A stretch of DNA of 64,000 nucleotides from contig CALTTC010000007.1 of assembly GCA_943908425.1 (NCBI GenBank), positions 1 to 64,000 on the forward strand. Direction: 5' to 3'. This stretch comes from an uncultured Moraxella sp. (lineage in GTDB: Bacteria; Pseudomonadota; Gammaproteobacteria; Pseudomonadales; Moraxellaceae). The position numbers were made by a program, and so were the translations under genes. Shown in pieces: positions 44,770 to 53,938 of this stretch (position 1 is its first letter; each line of letters starts with the position of its first letter). Under the pieces are notes generated by a model. The model did not search any database, was not told the DNA's origin, and saw nothing but the letters and a program-made list of their open reading frames with translations.

Positions 44770-45824
44770 GATAGCCATATACCAACCAATGCCGACAATA
44801 ACGCCAAGGGGGCAAGCCAACGAATGGCAATACGCCAAAGGTTATAGCGCAATTCATTTTTAAAATTAAGTGTTTTGCGTAAGTGGCTAATTTTCATCGC
44901 AAAGCCGACAAATAGCGCCAAGACAAGTGCAAGCGTAAGCCCAAGTAGGGTGAGTATGATAACAAATGCCGATTTGGGCAATAGCACTAATAAAAGTGCG
45001 GTAATGACAAGTAAAGGGATACTTTTTAGCAGTCCAACGCGGGCTTGTAATTGGCTTTGGGCATAATGCCACAAAAAACCACAGCCAATAAGACTTGCGA
45101 TACTAATCAGCCAAATCGCCAAACTACCAGTGGTCTGTGCCATCATTGCCATTATGCCAAAAACGACTTGCACGCCCCAAATGGGCAACACCTTGGGGGT
45201 GAGTGGGGCGGTGTTTTTGGCATTGGCGCTTTGTGCTAAAGTAAACCAGTACAATCCTGTGCCTATGCCAACACTAAAAATGGCAAGTGTCACTGCCAGC
45301 GCCCATTCATAAAAATTAGTCGGTGTCATAGCAAGCGTTGGCAGGCCACTTGTCGCTAAGCCAACCACCATTGCCAAACAAGCAGTGATTGCGGCAATGG
45401 GTAGCAGGCGCGTTTTTAGGGCGCTAAGTATGAGTGCTAGTACAGTAAGAGCAAAGGCAACCGCCTGTTCTGAGATAGCGCCAATGTTTTGGCTTAATAA
45501 TTGCGCGATGTGCCCACTCGTCAAGGCGATAAGGCTTGCCCCAAGAGTTATCGCAAACACTACCGAGCCCCACGAGAATGCCCGCCACGCGACCGTGCTG
45601 TCTGCTTCGCGCGTCAGTTTTTGCATGCCGAGTAATGGCGTGTTAGTGCTACGATACGCCAGTGCCGTCTCAGAAAATAAAAGTGGTAAGCCGACCAGTA
45701 GCATCGCGATAAGCCACCACAACAGCAAATCTAGCTGTACAGCACCAGCAGGTAGCATGAGCCGAAAAAGCAACAACGGCAATACAGCGGACAAAAACAA
45801 GGGCGTGTAGCGAGCGTGATTCAT
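44766..45824 (-). CDS. Multi-helix membrane protein, NSS/SLC6-like transporter
   Basis: About 350 residues with ten or eleven predicted membrane helices. The segment WWLIAMLLVGLPLLFSETAL followed by a basic loop and a third helix resembles the start of neurotransmitter:sodium symporters. The protein is shorter than usual for that family (about 450), and the usual helix 1 sodium-site motif is not obvious. It ends with an ATGA overlap into rnfH. The start at 45824 (MNHARYTP) is preceded by TTGGGTATGC; 45830 and 45836 are alternatives. Substrate unknown. Confidence 0.6.
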   Translation of the reverse strand: MNHARYTPLFLSAVLPLLLFRLMLPAGAVQLDLLLWWLIAMLLVGLPLLFSETALAYRSTNTPLLGMQKLTREADSTVAWRAFSWGSVVFAITLGASLIALTSGHIAQLLSQNIGAISEQAVAFALTVLALILSALKTRLLPIAAITACLAMVVGLATSGLPTLAMTPTNFYEWALAVTLAIFSVGIGTGLYWFTLAQSANAKNTAPLTPKVLPIWGVQVVFGIMAMMAQTTGSLAIWLISIASLIGCGFLWHYAQSQLQARVGLLKSIPLLVITALLLVLLPKSAFVIILTLLGLTLALVLALFVGFAMKISHLRKTLNFKNELRYNLWRIAIRWLAPLALLSALVGIWLS

Positions 45825-45849
45825 AAGCATACCCAAAAATCAACTATTT

Positions 45850-45879
45850 TAACATAAACAAGCGTAACATAAACAAGCC
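45850..45879. repeat. Tandem 15-bp repeat
   Basis: TAACATAAACAAGC(G/C) occurs twice in direct succession between the transporter start and the cytochrome c4 terminator. Confidence 0.85.
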
Positions 45880-45891
45880 TTACCCAAAAAC

Positions 45892-45912
45892 AAAAAAGCC
45901 CATAACGGACTT
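45892..45912 (-). terminator. Terminator of cytochrome c4 gene
   Basis: On the minus strand AAGTCC and GGGCTT form a 6-bp stem (one G-U pair) followed by T6. Confidence 0.65.
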
Positions 45913-45942
45913 CTTTGTAGTATTGTGCAAGTTGCTAGCACC

Positions 45943-46614
45943 TTAGTGCAAGGCGGTGATGTAGTCCGATAAAATACGAATGTCTCTGTCGGATAATCTG
46001 CTAGCCACCACTTGCATCATGCCTTTTTCGTCAGGCTTAGCAGAATCGTTATGGCGCATCTGTTCGGGCATGAGTCCCTCATCATCACGACCAGCAGCGC
46101 GGAACAACTTGAGTTGGGTTGCGATATAAGTGGCGTGTTGCCCACCAAGACGGGGGAAACCTGCCCATTCATTACCGCCACCTTTTGGACCGTGACAGCC
46201 GGCACATGGAATTACGCCACGGCTTTTATCACCGCCTAAAAACAGCTTGGTTGCCTCGTGCGCGGTTTTTTTGTCGCCGTAGCCGGGTGTCCATGGAGCT
46301 TGAGCGGCGAAATAACCAGCAACGTTTGCCAAATCTTGCTGTGTTAAGCCTTGTAATTGGGCTTTCATGATGCCATTAGCGCGCGCACCTGTTTTAAAAT
46401 CCACAAGTTGTTTGTATAAGTAGCGGATATTTTGTCCTGCTAAGTTGGGCTGTGCTGGAGCAATGGAGATACCATTCACGCCGTGGCAAGCCCCGCAATT
46501 ACTCTCCACAATGGCTTTACCTGCCTCAATGTCATAGGCGGGTACCACATTGGCATAAGTGGCACTGGCGACTATCATACCGCCTGCCAACACGATTTTT
46601 TTTAAAATGCTCAT
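45943..46614 (-). CDS. Di-haem cytochrome c4
   Basis: Exported 223-residue protein with two haem-binding motifs, CGACH near residue 40 and CAGCH near residue 137, in two similar halves. The axial Met of each half is in NGIMKAQL and GMMQVVAS segments. A signal peptide is cleaved after about residue 21. Cytochrome c4 feeds electrons to terminal oxidases. Being divergent from engB is the conserved arrangement in Pseudomonas and relatives. Confidence 0.94.
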   Translation of the reverse strand: MSILKKIVLAGGMIVASATYANVVPAYDIEAGKAIVESNCGACHGVNGISIAPAQPNLAGQNIRYLYKQLVDFKTGARANGIMKAQLQGLTQQDLANVAGYFAAQAPWTPGYGDKKTAHEATKLFLGGDKSRGVIPCAGCHGPKGGGNEWAGFPRLGGQHATYIATQLKLFRAAGRDDEGLMPEQMRHNDSAKPDEKGMMQVVASRLSDRDIRILSDYITALH

Positions 46615-46672
46615 AACAACTTCCTACAAACTTATCCAAGTCTTGGGTTTTGTTGGGATATAAAGATAAGCT

Positions 46673-46681
46673 ATTATAGCA
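46673..46681 (-). promoter_or_regulatory. Extended -10 promoter of cytochrome c4 gene
   Basis: TGCTATAAT on the minus strand, about 60 bp upstream of the start codon. No clear -35. Confidence 0.55.
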
Positions 46682-46789
46682 AATTTACCCACTAAAAATA
46701 GGGTTTTGTAAAAAAATTTTTTTGCGCTAGGCAAACGCCTGTGCTTATGCTACACTTCAAGGTTAGTTTTCGTCACAAAAAAGCCTGTA

Positions 46790-47467
46790 ATGTCCGATTT
46801 TCAAAAGCAAATCCGCCAAACTACCTTTATGTTATCTGCCCCTACCTTTAAGCTTTGTCCTGCCGATACAGGCTTTGAGATTGCGTTTGCGGGGCGCTCC
46901 AACGCCGGTAAATCCTCCGCCATTAACATCATCACCAATCAGCGTCAGCTTGCTCGCTCCTCTAAGACCCCGGGGCGCACGCAGATGATTAATTTTTTTA
47001 GTATTTTAAATGAGATGCACCGCTTAGTGGATTTGCCAGGTTATGGTTATGCAGCTGTCCCTGAAGCGATGAAAATTAAATGGCAAAAGGAGTTAGAAGA
47101 CTATCTGGTGTCGCGCCAAAGCTTGCAGGGGCTTATTTTGTTAAGCGATATTCGTCATCCGCTCAAATATTTTGACGAGCAAATGCTTTATTGGGCAAAA
47201 GAAGGCAACTTGCCGGTGCATATTTTATTAACTAAAGCGGACAAACTAAAGCACGGCGCACGCCAAACCGCTTTATTGCAAACCAAACAAAAGCTGGCTA
47301 AATTGGACTTGCCATTTAGTGTGCAATTGTTTTCGGCGCTACACAAAATTGGACTTGATGAGCTGGCAGTGCTGATGGGGACTTGGTTGCGTTTAGATAG
47401 TATTGACAGTACTAACAACGCCAGTGATGCCGGTGATGCACAGCTTATTGATGGGTCTAAAAAATGA
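46790..47467 (+). CDS. engB: Ribosome biogenesis GTPase EngB/YsxC
   Basis: Essential GTPase of 50S assembly, 225 residues. GTPase motifs are GRSNAGKS (G1, near residue 35), TPGRTQ (switch I), DLPGYGYA (G3) and LTKADK (G4). The C-terminal tail is rich in Ser/Asn/Asp. Its stop overlaps rsmI by 4 bp (ATGA), so the two are coupled. Confidence 0.96.
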   Translation: MSDFQKQIRQTTFMLSAPTFKLCPADTGFEIAFAGRSNAGKSSAINIITNQRQLARSSKTPGRTQMINFFSILNEMHRLVDLPGYGYAAVPEAMKIKWQKELEDYLVSRQSLQGLILLSDIRHPLKYFDEQMLYWAKEGNLPVHILLTKADKLKHGARQTALLQTKQKLAKLDLPFSVQLFSALHKIGLDELAVLMGTWLRLDSIDSTNNASDAGDAQLIDGSKK

Positions 47468-48321
47468 CGGACGGCAAGGTGGCAGATAGCAAAAGCGGTA
47501 CACTCTATGTGGTCGCAACCCCGATTGGCAACTTAGGCGATATGACCGCGCGCGCCGTTACTTGCTTGCAGTCGGTGGCGCTTATCGCCTGTGAAGATAC
47601 GCGCACTTCAGGTAAGTTATTGCAACACTTTAATATTAGCACAAAAATGTGGGCATACCACGAACACAACGCCGATAGCCAAACGCCCAAACTGATTGCA
47701 ACATTACAGGCTGGAGATGATGTCGCTCTGATTTCTGATGCCGGTACGCCACTCATTTCTGACCCCGGCTTTCGCCTAGTGCAAGCTTGCCACGCGACTG
47801 GCATTGCCGTATCGCCAGTGGCAGGAGCGAGCGCGTGTATTGCTGCTTTGTCGGTAGCAGGGTTGCCCTCGGATAAATTTTATTTTTATGGCTTTTTGCC
47901 CGCCAAAAGCACAGCGCGCCAAAGTGAGCTACAAGCCATACAAAGCTTGCCTGTTACCTTGATTTTTTATGAAGCACCGCACCGTATTGTGGCGTGTCTG
48001 GCGGATATGCTTGATGTGTTGGGTGATCGGCAAGTGACACTGTGCCGAGAGATTAGCAAAACTTTTGAAACCATCTATCCAAGCACGCTTAGCGATTTAC
48101 TTGCCTTTGTACAACACGATAGCAATCAGCAAAAGGGCGAGATTGTGCTTGTGGTGGCAGGCAATCGTGGGCAACAAGTGGCGGATGATGCAGGTGATGC
48201 GCTATTGGCGAAGTTGCTACCGCACTTACCGCTCAAAGTGGCGGTCGGTGTGGCAAGTGATATTTTGGGTATAAAGAAAAATCAGCTGTACGAGCGTGCC
48301 TTACAATTAAAAGCAGAGTAA
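47464..48321 (+). CDS. rsmI: 16S rRNA 2'-O-methyltransferase RsmI
   Basis: Methylates the ribose of C1402 in 16S rRNA. A tetrapyrrole-methylase fold protein of 285 residues with LYVVATPIGNLGDMTARA at the N-terminus, CEDTRTS, ISDAGTPLISDPG near residue 99 and FYEAPHR near 172. The C-terminal domain carries KKNQLYERAL. ATGA overlap with engB supports the start. Confidence 0.96.
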   Translation: MTDGKVADSKSGTLYVVATPIGNLGDMTARAVTCLQSVALIACEDTRTSGKLLQHFNISTKMWAYHEHNADSQTPKLIATLQAGDDVALISDAGTPLISDPGFRLVQACHATGIAVSPVAGASACIAALSVAGLPSDKFYFYGFLPAKSTARQSELQAIQSLPVTLIFYEAPHRIVACLADMLDVLGDRQVTLCREISKTFETIYPSTLSDLLAFVQHDSNQQKGEIVLVVAGNRGQQVADDAGDALLAKLLPHLPLKVAVGVASDILGIKKNQLYERALQLKAE

Positions 48322-49352
48322 ATACAATAAAAAATACCCTTATCTATAGAAAGGTTGTGAATGGGCTCTAGGTCTGGTTAAAATACGTAAAAAATTAAAT
48401 TACTGATAAGACTTTATCTTTCTAGATGTTCGGTAAAGGCGAATAATGGTTTATCGTCGCAGTTGAATTATCTAGTATCTTTTAACCACAATTCGAAATG
48501 AATAAAACAATTGGCTTGGCTTGGATATCACTGATTTAGCTATTTATCAGACGGTAAAGAGTCTGAGTTCCTAAACCTTGAAAATTAAACTTGAAAAGTT
48601 CAGAAACCCACCCAGGCAAATTAACCCAAAACAGAAGACTCTGCAAACCGTGAAAAACCAAAAACTAAGCTTTGACAATCACACCTTAAAACTTCCAGTG
48701 TCAGAAAAGGATTTTTACATAATCTTATCAAACAATTTTGTGTGGTTTATTTTAAAAATCTAGGTATTAAAGAGATATTAAAAAATTGAAATTATTAAGA
48801 GGTGTCAATGATTTTGGTTTTTATGAGTTGAAATACCAACTGATTTATAAGTCAAATCAATGATTTTAAAGGCTTTAAAAAATAGATAGGTTTTACTCCA
48901 GTTCGAAAACTTGTCGTTTTTTTCGTTAAAAATTAGATGAATTGTCTTTAAAAATAAGGCGTTGGGCTTATATAAATCGTGGAACAAATTATTATAGATG
49001 CGTAAATGTTAGCATGAATATTTTGACGAATACCAGCAGAATTTTAACGACAATCTAAAAATATTAGGCGATGAATCTCACTGTTTTGGTTTATGAGATT
49101 AATGAAAAAATTTAGTTCAGTGACGAGATTAAAAAAAACGGTTGAGTAGAAAGAAAGCACTAACTGCTCTATTGGGTTTACAGGCGAATACTTGGAACGT
49201 TCAGAAAAATAGGATTTCAAGGTGGTTTAGAGATTTACAGAGTTTTGCAGAAAATATCTTTTTACTAAACGGAATAATATTTAATTTTTTATAGATCTAG
49301 TATATAATATGATTTATTATACGAGATGAAGTTTTCTAACAGGAGGTAAATA
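48322..49352. other. About 1 kb AT-rich region without a recognisable gene
   Basis: No open frame of convincing composition was found; a 61-codon frame at 48578 has no ribosome binding site. The sequence has low GC compared with its left neighbour and probably represents foreign or decayed DNA. A TATAAT near 49305 and AGGAGG at 49341-49346 belong to the next gene. Confidence 0.5.
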
Positions 49353-49856
49353 ATGGTTAATTCTATTGCCGTTGCCAACCAGTTCATTCATCTGGCAAAA
49401 CAAGATGGTAGGTATCTTACACCCATGCAACTACTGAAATTGGTATACATAGCACACGGTTGGTCTTACGGATTTTTTAATGAGGCATTAATTGATGATG
49501 ATATTGAGGCATGGAAGTATGGACCTGTTATTCCCGCTTTGTATCAAGCTATCAAGAAATACGGCAATCAAGAAATTACATCTAGTATTGATTTGCCATT
49601 TCTTCAAAGAAGAAGCCACAATGAAAATTTAAGTGAAGAAAATAAAAAAGTTGTTGATTTTGTTTATAAAAAATATGGACATTTTGACGGCATTCAATTA
49701 TCTATGCTTACACATCAAAGCAATACACCGTGGTCAGAAGTCTTTGATCCTTACTCTTGGGGTGGTAAAATACCGGATGCAATCATTCACAGACACTATA
49801 AAGAACTCTATGATCAATTGATAAAGGATTATGAGCAACAATACTCAAACGATTAG
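49353..49856 (+). CDS. Panacea-domain (DUF4065) protein, likely antitoxin
   Basis: A 167-residue soluble protein with the DUF4065/Panacea signature: VANQFIHLAKQDGRYLTPMQ, LLKLVYIAHGWS, and AWKYGPVIPALYQAIKKYG, then a C-terminal LSMLTHQSNTPWSEV segment. This domain was described as a promiscuous antitoxin (PanA) that neutralises many toxin folds, and is also known from SocA and phage GepA proteins. An AGGAGG ribosome binding site precedes the ATG. It overlaps the next gene by 26 bp. Function here is inferred from domain and pairing. Confidence 0.88.
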   Translation: MVNSIAVANQFIHLAKQDGRYLTPMQLLKLVYIAHGWSYGFFNEALIDDDIEAWKYGPVIPALYQAIKKYGNQEITSSIDLPFLQRRSHNENLSEENKKVVDFVYKKYGHFDGIQLSMLTHQSNTPWSEVFDPYSWGGKIPDAIIHRHYKELYDQLIKDYEQQYSND

Positions 49857-50121
49857 CCCGCCGTCCATTGAGGATATTGCTAATGCCGATATTAGCATTG
49901 CTAGTATTGGTCAAATTCAATCACATCGAGATGCAGTATCTGAAGAAAAATCTATCGCTTATAAAGATTTGGATAAAGAGGCTAGGACTAGCGAACATCA
50001 ACGTTCTGAGCGTTGGAAAGATCACTTTGCAACAGCTTTTGTTATCGCCTTTTGGATTTTTTGGGCTTTTTTTATTGCCATGTCTGCGGTGCTGATTTGG
50101 CATTGGCTCGCTCCTTTTTGA
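49831..50121 (+). CDS. Small membrane protein, putative Panacea-linked toxin
   Basis: A 96-residue protein with a polar N-terminal half, a charged linker (EHQRSERWKDH) and one long, Trp/Phe-rich membrane helix at residues 66-95, ending at the C-terminus. AAAGGA lies 3 bp before the ATG, which is inside the Panacea gene. Single-helix membrane peptides are among the toxin types found beside Panacea antitoxins. No family name is certain, and the toxin role is inferred from position and topology. Confidence 0.78.
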   Translation: MSNNTQTISPPSIEDIANADISIASIGQIQSHRDAVSEEKSIAYKDLDKEARTSEHQRSERWKDHFATAFVIAFWIFWAFFIAMSAVLIWHWLAPF

Positions 50122-50685
50122 TGTCAATGGTTAGATGACAGGCAGCTCGACCATTTAAAAACCGTTATTATTGCTATTTTTGCATCCAATGCAATCGCTA
50201 CACAGCAAAGTAAGCTTAAATAGCCAAAAAAGTGTTTATAAACTCTTATCCCAACCAAGCACAAAACTAGCACCACTAAATGTTTAATAATTTTGATTTT
50301 AGAGCGCACGCTGACAGTTTGCCCCATCACTTGTCTCAAGATAGAGAGAGGCGGGCTTTACGCCACCAAATTGCATCTTAGTGTACGCTAAATTTTTACC
50401 GACCATGACCATTTATTTAAAAGATAATAGATAGAGACCTGTGAGGAGACCTGGCTTAAAATAAGCGGCTTTTTGACTATAGTTTTTCAACCTTTGTATT
50501 TACAACATTATCTACCGTTACCAAACTTTGCTATTAACAAAGTTTGTGTGATGATGTCTAGGGTAATGAGCGGTCGCCTGCTTTATCGGATAGCTTACCT
50601 GCGTTGCAGTGGAATGTATGGTGTTCTGACTAGTTTGTTTTCGGTTATTAACTTTGTTGTCTTTAAGCCAAAACTTGTCGCTTAG
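50122..50685. other. Gene-free stretch between the Panacea pair and bioB
   Basis: Short frames on both strands (for example 50124-50339 minus and 50473-50685 plus) lack ribosome binding sites and family resemblance. One GCGC site and mixed composition suggest decayed accessory DNA. Nothing further can be supported. Confidence 0.5.
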
Positions 50686-51744
50686 CTAGACACTTGGGTG
50701 GGTTAGAGTGCTTTGGCTGTTGTCTATGGCGTTAATGACAGGTATGGGTTTTGGGGCGGTTTTGGTGAGACCAAGCTCTTTTAATAAATGGTCGTCAGAT
50801 GCTTGGCTTTGATTGGCGGTGGTGAGCAATTTGTCGCCATAAAAAAACGAGTTGGCGCCTGCCATAAACGCCAAGGCTTGCTCGCCATCGCTTAGGCTTT
50901 CTCGTCCTGCCGACAGCCGAACATAGCTTGTCGGACAACAAATGCGTGTAACGGCAATGGTGCGTATCCATTCAATCACCGACAATTTGCCTTCGGTGAG
51001 TACTTTGTCGCCAAGCGGTGTGCCTTTGATGGGTACAAGCAAATTGACAGGAATGGATTGGGGTGGCAGGGGCAATCTGGTCAGCTCATAAATCCAGTCA
51101 ATGCGGTCGTCTCGGCTTTCGCCCATACCGACAATGCTGCCGCTACAAACATTGATGCCTGCTTGTCTGACATTCTCTAAGGTTGCCAAACGCTCGTCAT
51201 AGGTGCGAGTGCTGGTAACTTTTTGGTAATAATTGCGTGATGTGTCAAGGTTGTGGTTATAGTAATCCAGTCCTGCTGATGATAGGGTTTGGGCTTGATG
51301 GGGGCTTAGCATTCCTAAGGTCATACACGTTTCAAGCCCCAAAGCTTTGACTTCGCTGATGAGTGTGGTCAGATAGGGCAAGTCTTTGTCGTTTGGGTGC
51401 TTCCATGCCGCTCCCATACAAAAGCGAGATGAGCCATTGGCTTTGGCACGCTTGGCGGCGGCTAGAACTTTGTCAATGGCGATGAGCTTTTTTGGGGTGA
51501 GTCCTGTTTTGTCCCGATGGTGTCCAGATTGTGAGCAGTAACCGCAATCTTCAGGACAGTTGCCTGTTTTGATGGATAATAGCGTGCTGACTTGCACTTC
51601 ATTGGCATTAAAATGCGTGCGGTGTACTGTCTGGGCTTGCAGTAGCAAATCCATTAAGGGCAAATCAAATAGCGTGGCGATGTATTCACGGCTGGGCTGG
51701 GTATTGCTTGGCATAAAGTGGCGGGGTGTGGCGAAACTTGACAT
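50686..51744 (-). CDS. bioB: Biotin synthase
   Basis: Radical-SAM enzyme inserting sulfur into dethiobiotin. The 352-residue protein has the cluster motif CPEDCGYCSQS (Cys x3 Cys x2 Cys) near residue 63, the KKLIAIDKVLAAAKRAKANG helix, YNHNLDTS near 160 and RLSAGRESLSD near 280. Other bio genes are not adjacent. The ATG at 51744 begins MSSFATPRHF. Confidence 0.97.
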   Translation of the reverse strand: MSSFATPRHFMPSNTQPSREYIATLFDLPLMDLLLQAQTVHRTHFNANEVQVSTLLSIKTGNCPEDCGYCSQSGHHRDKTGLTPKKLIAIDKVLAAAKRAKANGSSRFCMGAAWKHPNDKDLPYLTTLISEVKALGLETCMTLGMLSPHQAQTLSSAGLDYYNHNLDTSRNYYQKVTSTRTYDERLATLENVRQAGINVCSGSIVGMGESRDDRIDWIYELTRLPLPPQSIPVNLLVPIKGTPLGDKVLTEGKLSVIEWIRTIAVTRICCPTSYVRLSAGRESLSDGEQALAFMAGANSFFYGDKLLTTANQSQASDDHLLKELGLTKTAPKPIPVINAIDNSQSTLTHPSV

Positions 51745-51779
51745 AGGCGGGCGATTGTCTTTAAATTGTGTACATATGT

Positions 51780-51808
51780 ATTATAAAACCAAAAAGAGGC
51801 AATGGCAA
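51780..51808 (-). promoter_or_regulatory. Promoter of bioB
   Basis: On the minus strand TTGCCA (51808-51803), 17-bp spacer, TATAAT (51785-51780). A 10-bp palindrome TACATATGTA at 51771-51780 touches the -10 box and could bind a regulator; a BirA-type operator is not evident. Confidence 0.75.
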
Positions 51809-52117
51809 CAAAAGTTTATACGTTGAAGCTTGTAACTAGGTTTATGGCTTAGGCGATACTTACATTGACGGCATTTAGATTGATGGTTTTTAGATTGATA
51901 GTATTTCAGTTATGGCATTGTTGATGGCAATTAGATTTATGGTGGTTGGGTTTGTGATTTAAAATGATAACTGGCGTAAATTTGAGTTGATAAATTTGAG
52001 CTGATTAAATGGTGGTAATGATTGTTTAAAAAGCCCCTTACAATCATTGGAAACCGCCATTAAAGTTGTCATCAAAAGCCGTTATCAATAAAAAACGCTA
52101 AAATAGCCTTGATAGTG
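51809..52117. other. Gene-free stretch with degenerate repeats
   Basis: AT-rich with repeated ATTTAGATTGATGG-like words near 51876-51960. An inverted repeat AATGATTGT / ACAATCATT (52017-52048) could end the minus-strand SCP2-like transcript, though no T run is present. Confidence 0.45.
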
Positions 52118-52606
52118 TTATTTTTTGTTTGTCTTAAGGGCTGTATTAAGCCAGCCTTGGGCTTTATTAAGATACCCTTTGGCGATGTCTAATTTTTGCT
52201 GATGGTTATCGGACAATTTGATGGCTTGTTTGGCAAGGCTTGCAAACCATATAATCAATTTATAATCACCATCAAGGCGAATTTGCCCCTCTTGTACCGC
52301 TTGCATTAGACTTGCGGTATCAGCTTTGGTGAGCAGTTTTGCCCCTGTTAGACTGTCTTTAAAATAAATGGTTAAATCGGCGGCGTCTTTTTTGCCCAAA
52401 TCGTGATGAAACTTGCCATTATTAAAGCAAAAAAAGCGCGCCACGCCGTCATCGCTGATAAATTGTAGGGTTAAATTTTTATTTTGGGTGGCTTTAATAA
52501 AAGCGTCATTTTGATGTTGGCTTAAGTAGTTAAAACGCGCGCCAAGGGTTGCTAATAAGCCGTCTAGAGGGTCAAGTTGTACGTTTAGTAGCGGTAGAGT
52601 AATCAT
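52118..52606 (-). CDS. SCP2-like lipid-binding domain protein
   Basis: A 162-residue cytoplasmic protein. The central LTLQFISDDGVARFFCFNNGK, DLTIYFKD and DGDYKLIIWFASLAK segments match the SCP2 sterol-carrier fold, which binds hydrophobic ligands. UbiJ is a related alternative but is longer and sits with ubiE and ubiB. AAGGAG precedes the ATG. It follows serB by 9 bp on the same strand. Confidence 0.7.
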   Translation of the reverse strand: MITLPLLNVQLDPLDGLLATLGARFNYLSQHQNDAFIKATQNKNLTLQFISDDGVARFFCFNNGKFHHDLGKKDAADLTIYFKDSLTGAKLLTKADTASLMQAVQEGQIRLDGDYKLIIWFASLAKQAIKLSDNHQQKLDIAKGYLNKAQGWLNTALKTNKK

Positions 52607-52615
52607 TGTTGCTCC

Positions 52616-53806
52616 TTAATTGGTGGAATGTTGTTGTAGGGTGCTGTGCCCCAAGGCATAGAGTACACCTTCAAGCCCTGTGACGTTCAAGGCGACATCA
52701 GCGCGCACCTGCACAATCGGTTTGGCACGATACGCCATACCAATATCGCTAATTGCCATCATCGGTAAATCGTTGGCACCATCACCAATACAAATCACCT
52801 CATCTAGGTCAATGGCAAGACGATCGGCAATTTTGGCGACCAATTTAGCCTTTGCCTTGCCGTCAATGATGGGGGCGACTATCTCGCCTGTGAGCTTACC
52901 GTCAGCGATATCCAAAGGATTGGCGTGATATTCATCAATGCCAAGCAAAGTGGCGATATATTCCGCAAACGGCAAAAACCCCCCAGAGATAAGCACGGTA
53001 TGATAGCCCATCGCTTTTAAAGCAGCGATAGTAACAAACGCCCCAGTCTGCGGGATAAGTAGCGGTTTTATCTCATCAATGATGGTCGCTGGCAAGTCTT
53101 TTAATAAAGCAACACGTTGCCCAAAACTTGTGGCAAAATCTATCTCACCACGCATGGCTTGCTCGGTGATGGCGGCAACTTGCTCGCCGACCCCTGCCAT
53201 TTTGGCAAGTTCGGTGATGACTTCTTGCTTGATTAGCGTTGAATCCATATCAAAGCAGGCAAGTTTGTGCTGGCGGAGCATTTGGGCGATGTTTAGAATA
53301 TGACAATCCAAATAATGCTGAGTTTTTGGGGCGGTTAATTCAAAATTATCCACTTCTCCTTTGTCATTGACCGCAAAATTATAATTGGGTTTAGGTTTTA
53401 ATTTTTGTCTAAAAAAGGCGGTGATTTGCTCATCGACAATATGGGCAATGGTCTCACGCTTGGCAGGAGTGATGTTTTTACGCTCTTTAGGGAGCAAAAT
53501 ATAGCGAAACACCGTGGTTTTGGGTAGACTACCGCTGTGCTTGTCTACGCTTAGGGGCTGATAGTTGGTTTCTTTTGGCACTACCGCTAACAAAAACTGG
53601 TGCTCATCCGCCCAAGATTGCATGAGCGCATCTGGGTGTTTGTTTGTGCTATTTAACGCATTATCAGCAATCACCAGCACCACCCCAAAAATTGGCAAGG
53701 TCTCTAAAGCTTGAACATTGCCGTGGTCATAAGGCAAGGTGCTAAATTGGCTTAGCGTATCTTTAAAGCTTGTGGTTGCAGCAGCAAAGTGGTAGGTAAT
53801 AGTCAT
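52616..53806 (-). CDS. serB: Phosphoserine phosphatase
   Basis: Last step of serine synthesis. The 396-residue protein has an N-terminal regulatory (ACT-like) region of about 180 residues and a HAD phosphatase domain. The nucleophile Asp is in CFDMDSTLIKQE near residue 199, motif II Ser in LISGGFLP near 294, and the motif IV acidic pair in CIGDGANDLPM near 343. It is divergent from an Smp-like gene, as in E. coli. Confidence 0.96.
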   Translation of the reverse strand: MTITYHFAAATTSFKDTLSQFSTLPYDHGNVQALETLPIFGVVLVIADNALNSTNKHPDALMQSWADEHQFLLAVVPKETNYQPLSVDKHSGSLPKTTVFRYILLPKERKNITPAKRETIAHIVDEQITAFFRQKLKPKPNYNFAVNDKGEVDNFELTAPKTQHYLDCHILNIAQMLRQHKLACFDMDSTLIKQEVITELAKMAGVGEQVAAITEQAMRGEIDFATSFGQRVALLKDLPATIIDEIKPLLIPQTGAFVTIAALKAMGYHTVLISGGFLPFAEYIATLLGIDEYHANPLDIADGKLTGEIVAPIIDGKAKAKLVAKIADRLAIDLDEVICIGDGANDLPMMAISDIGMAYRAKPIVQVRADVALNVTGLEGVLYALGHSTLQQHSTN

Positions 53807-53938
53807 AGGACTTATCCAATCAGGCAGGTGTTATCATCATAGCATAATTGCAAGTACTTAAAAAGCTTTTACAAATTTGCCTATCCAATCGGCGGTGATT
53901 AAGTTAAAATAGGCACAATTTTTTGTGATGATTGCCAT

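Noticed and set aside
48578..48763. 61-codon frame in the AT-rich gap
   Set aside because: No ribosome binding site, no family resemblance, and a length expected by chance in AT-rich DNA.
50124..50339. 71-codon hydrophobic minus-strand frame next to the Panacea pair
   Set aside because: Hydrophobicity is common in AT-rich reverse frames, and no ribosome binding site or partner was seen.
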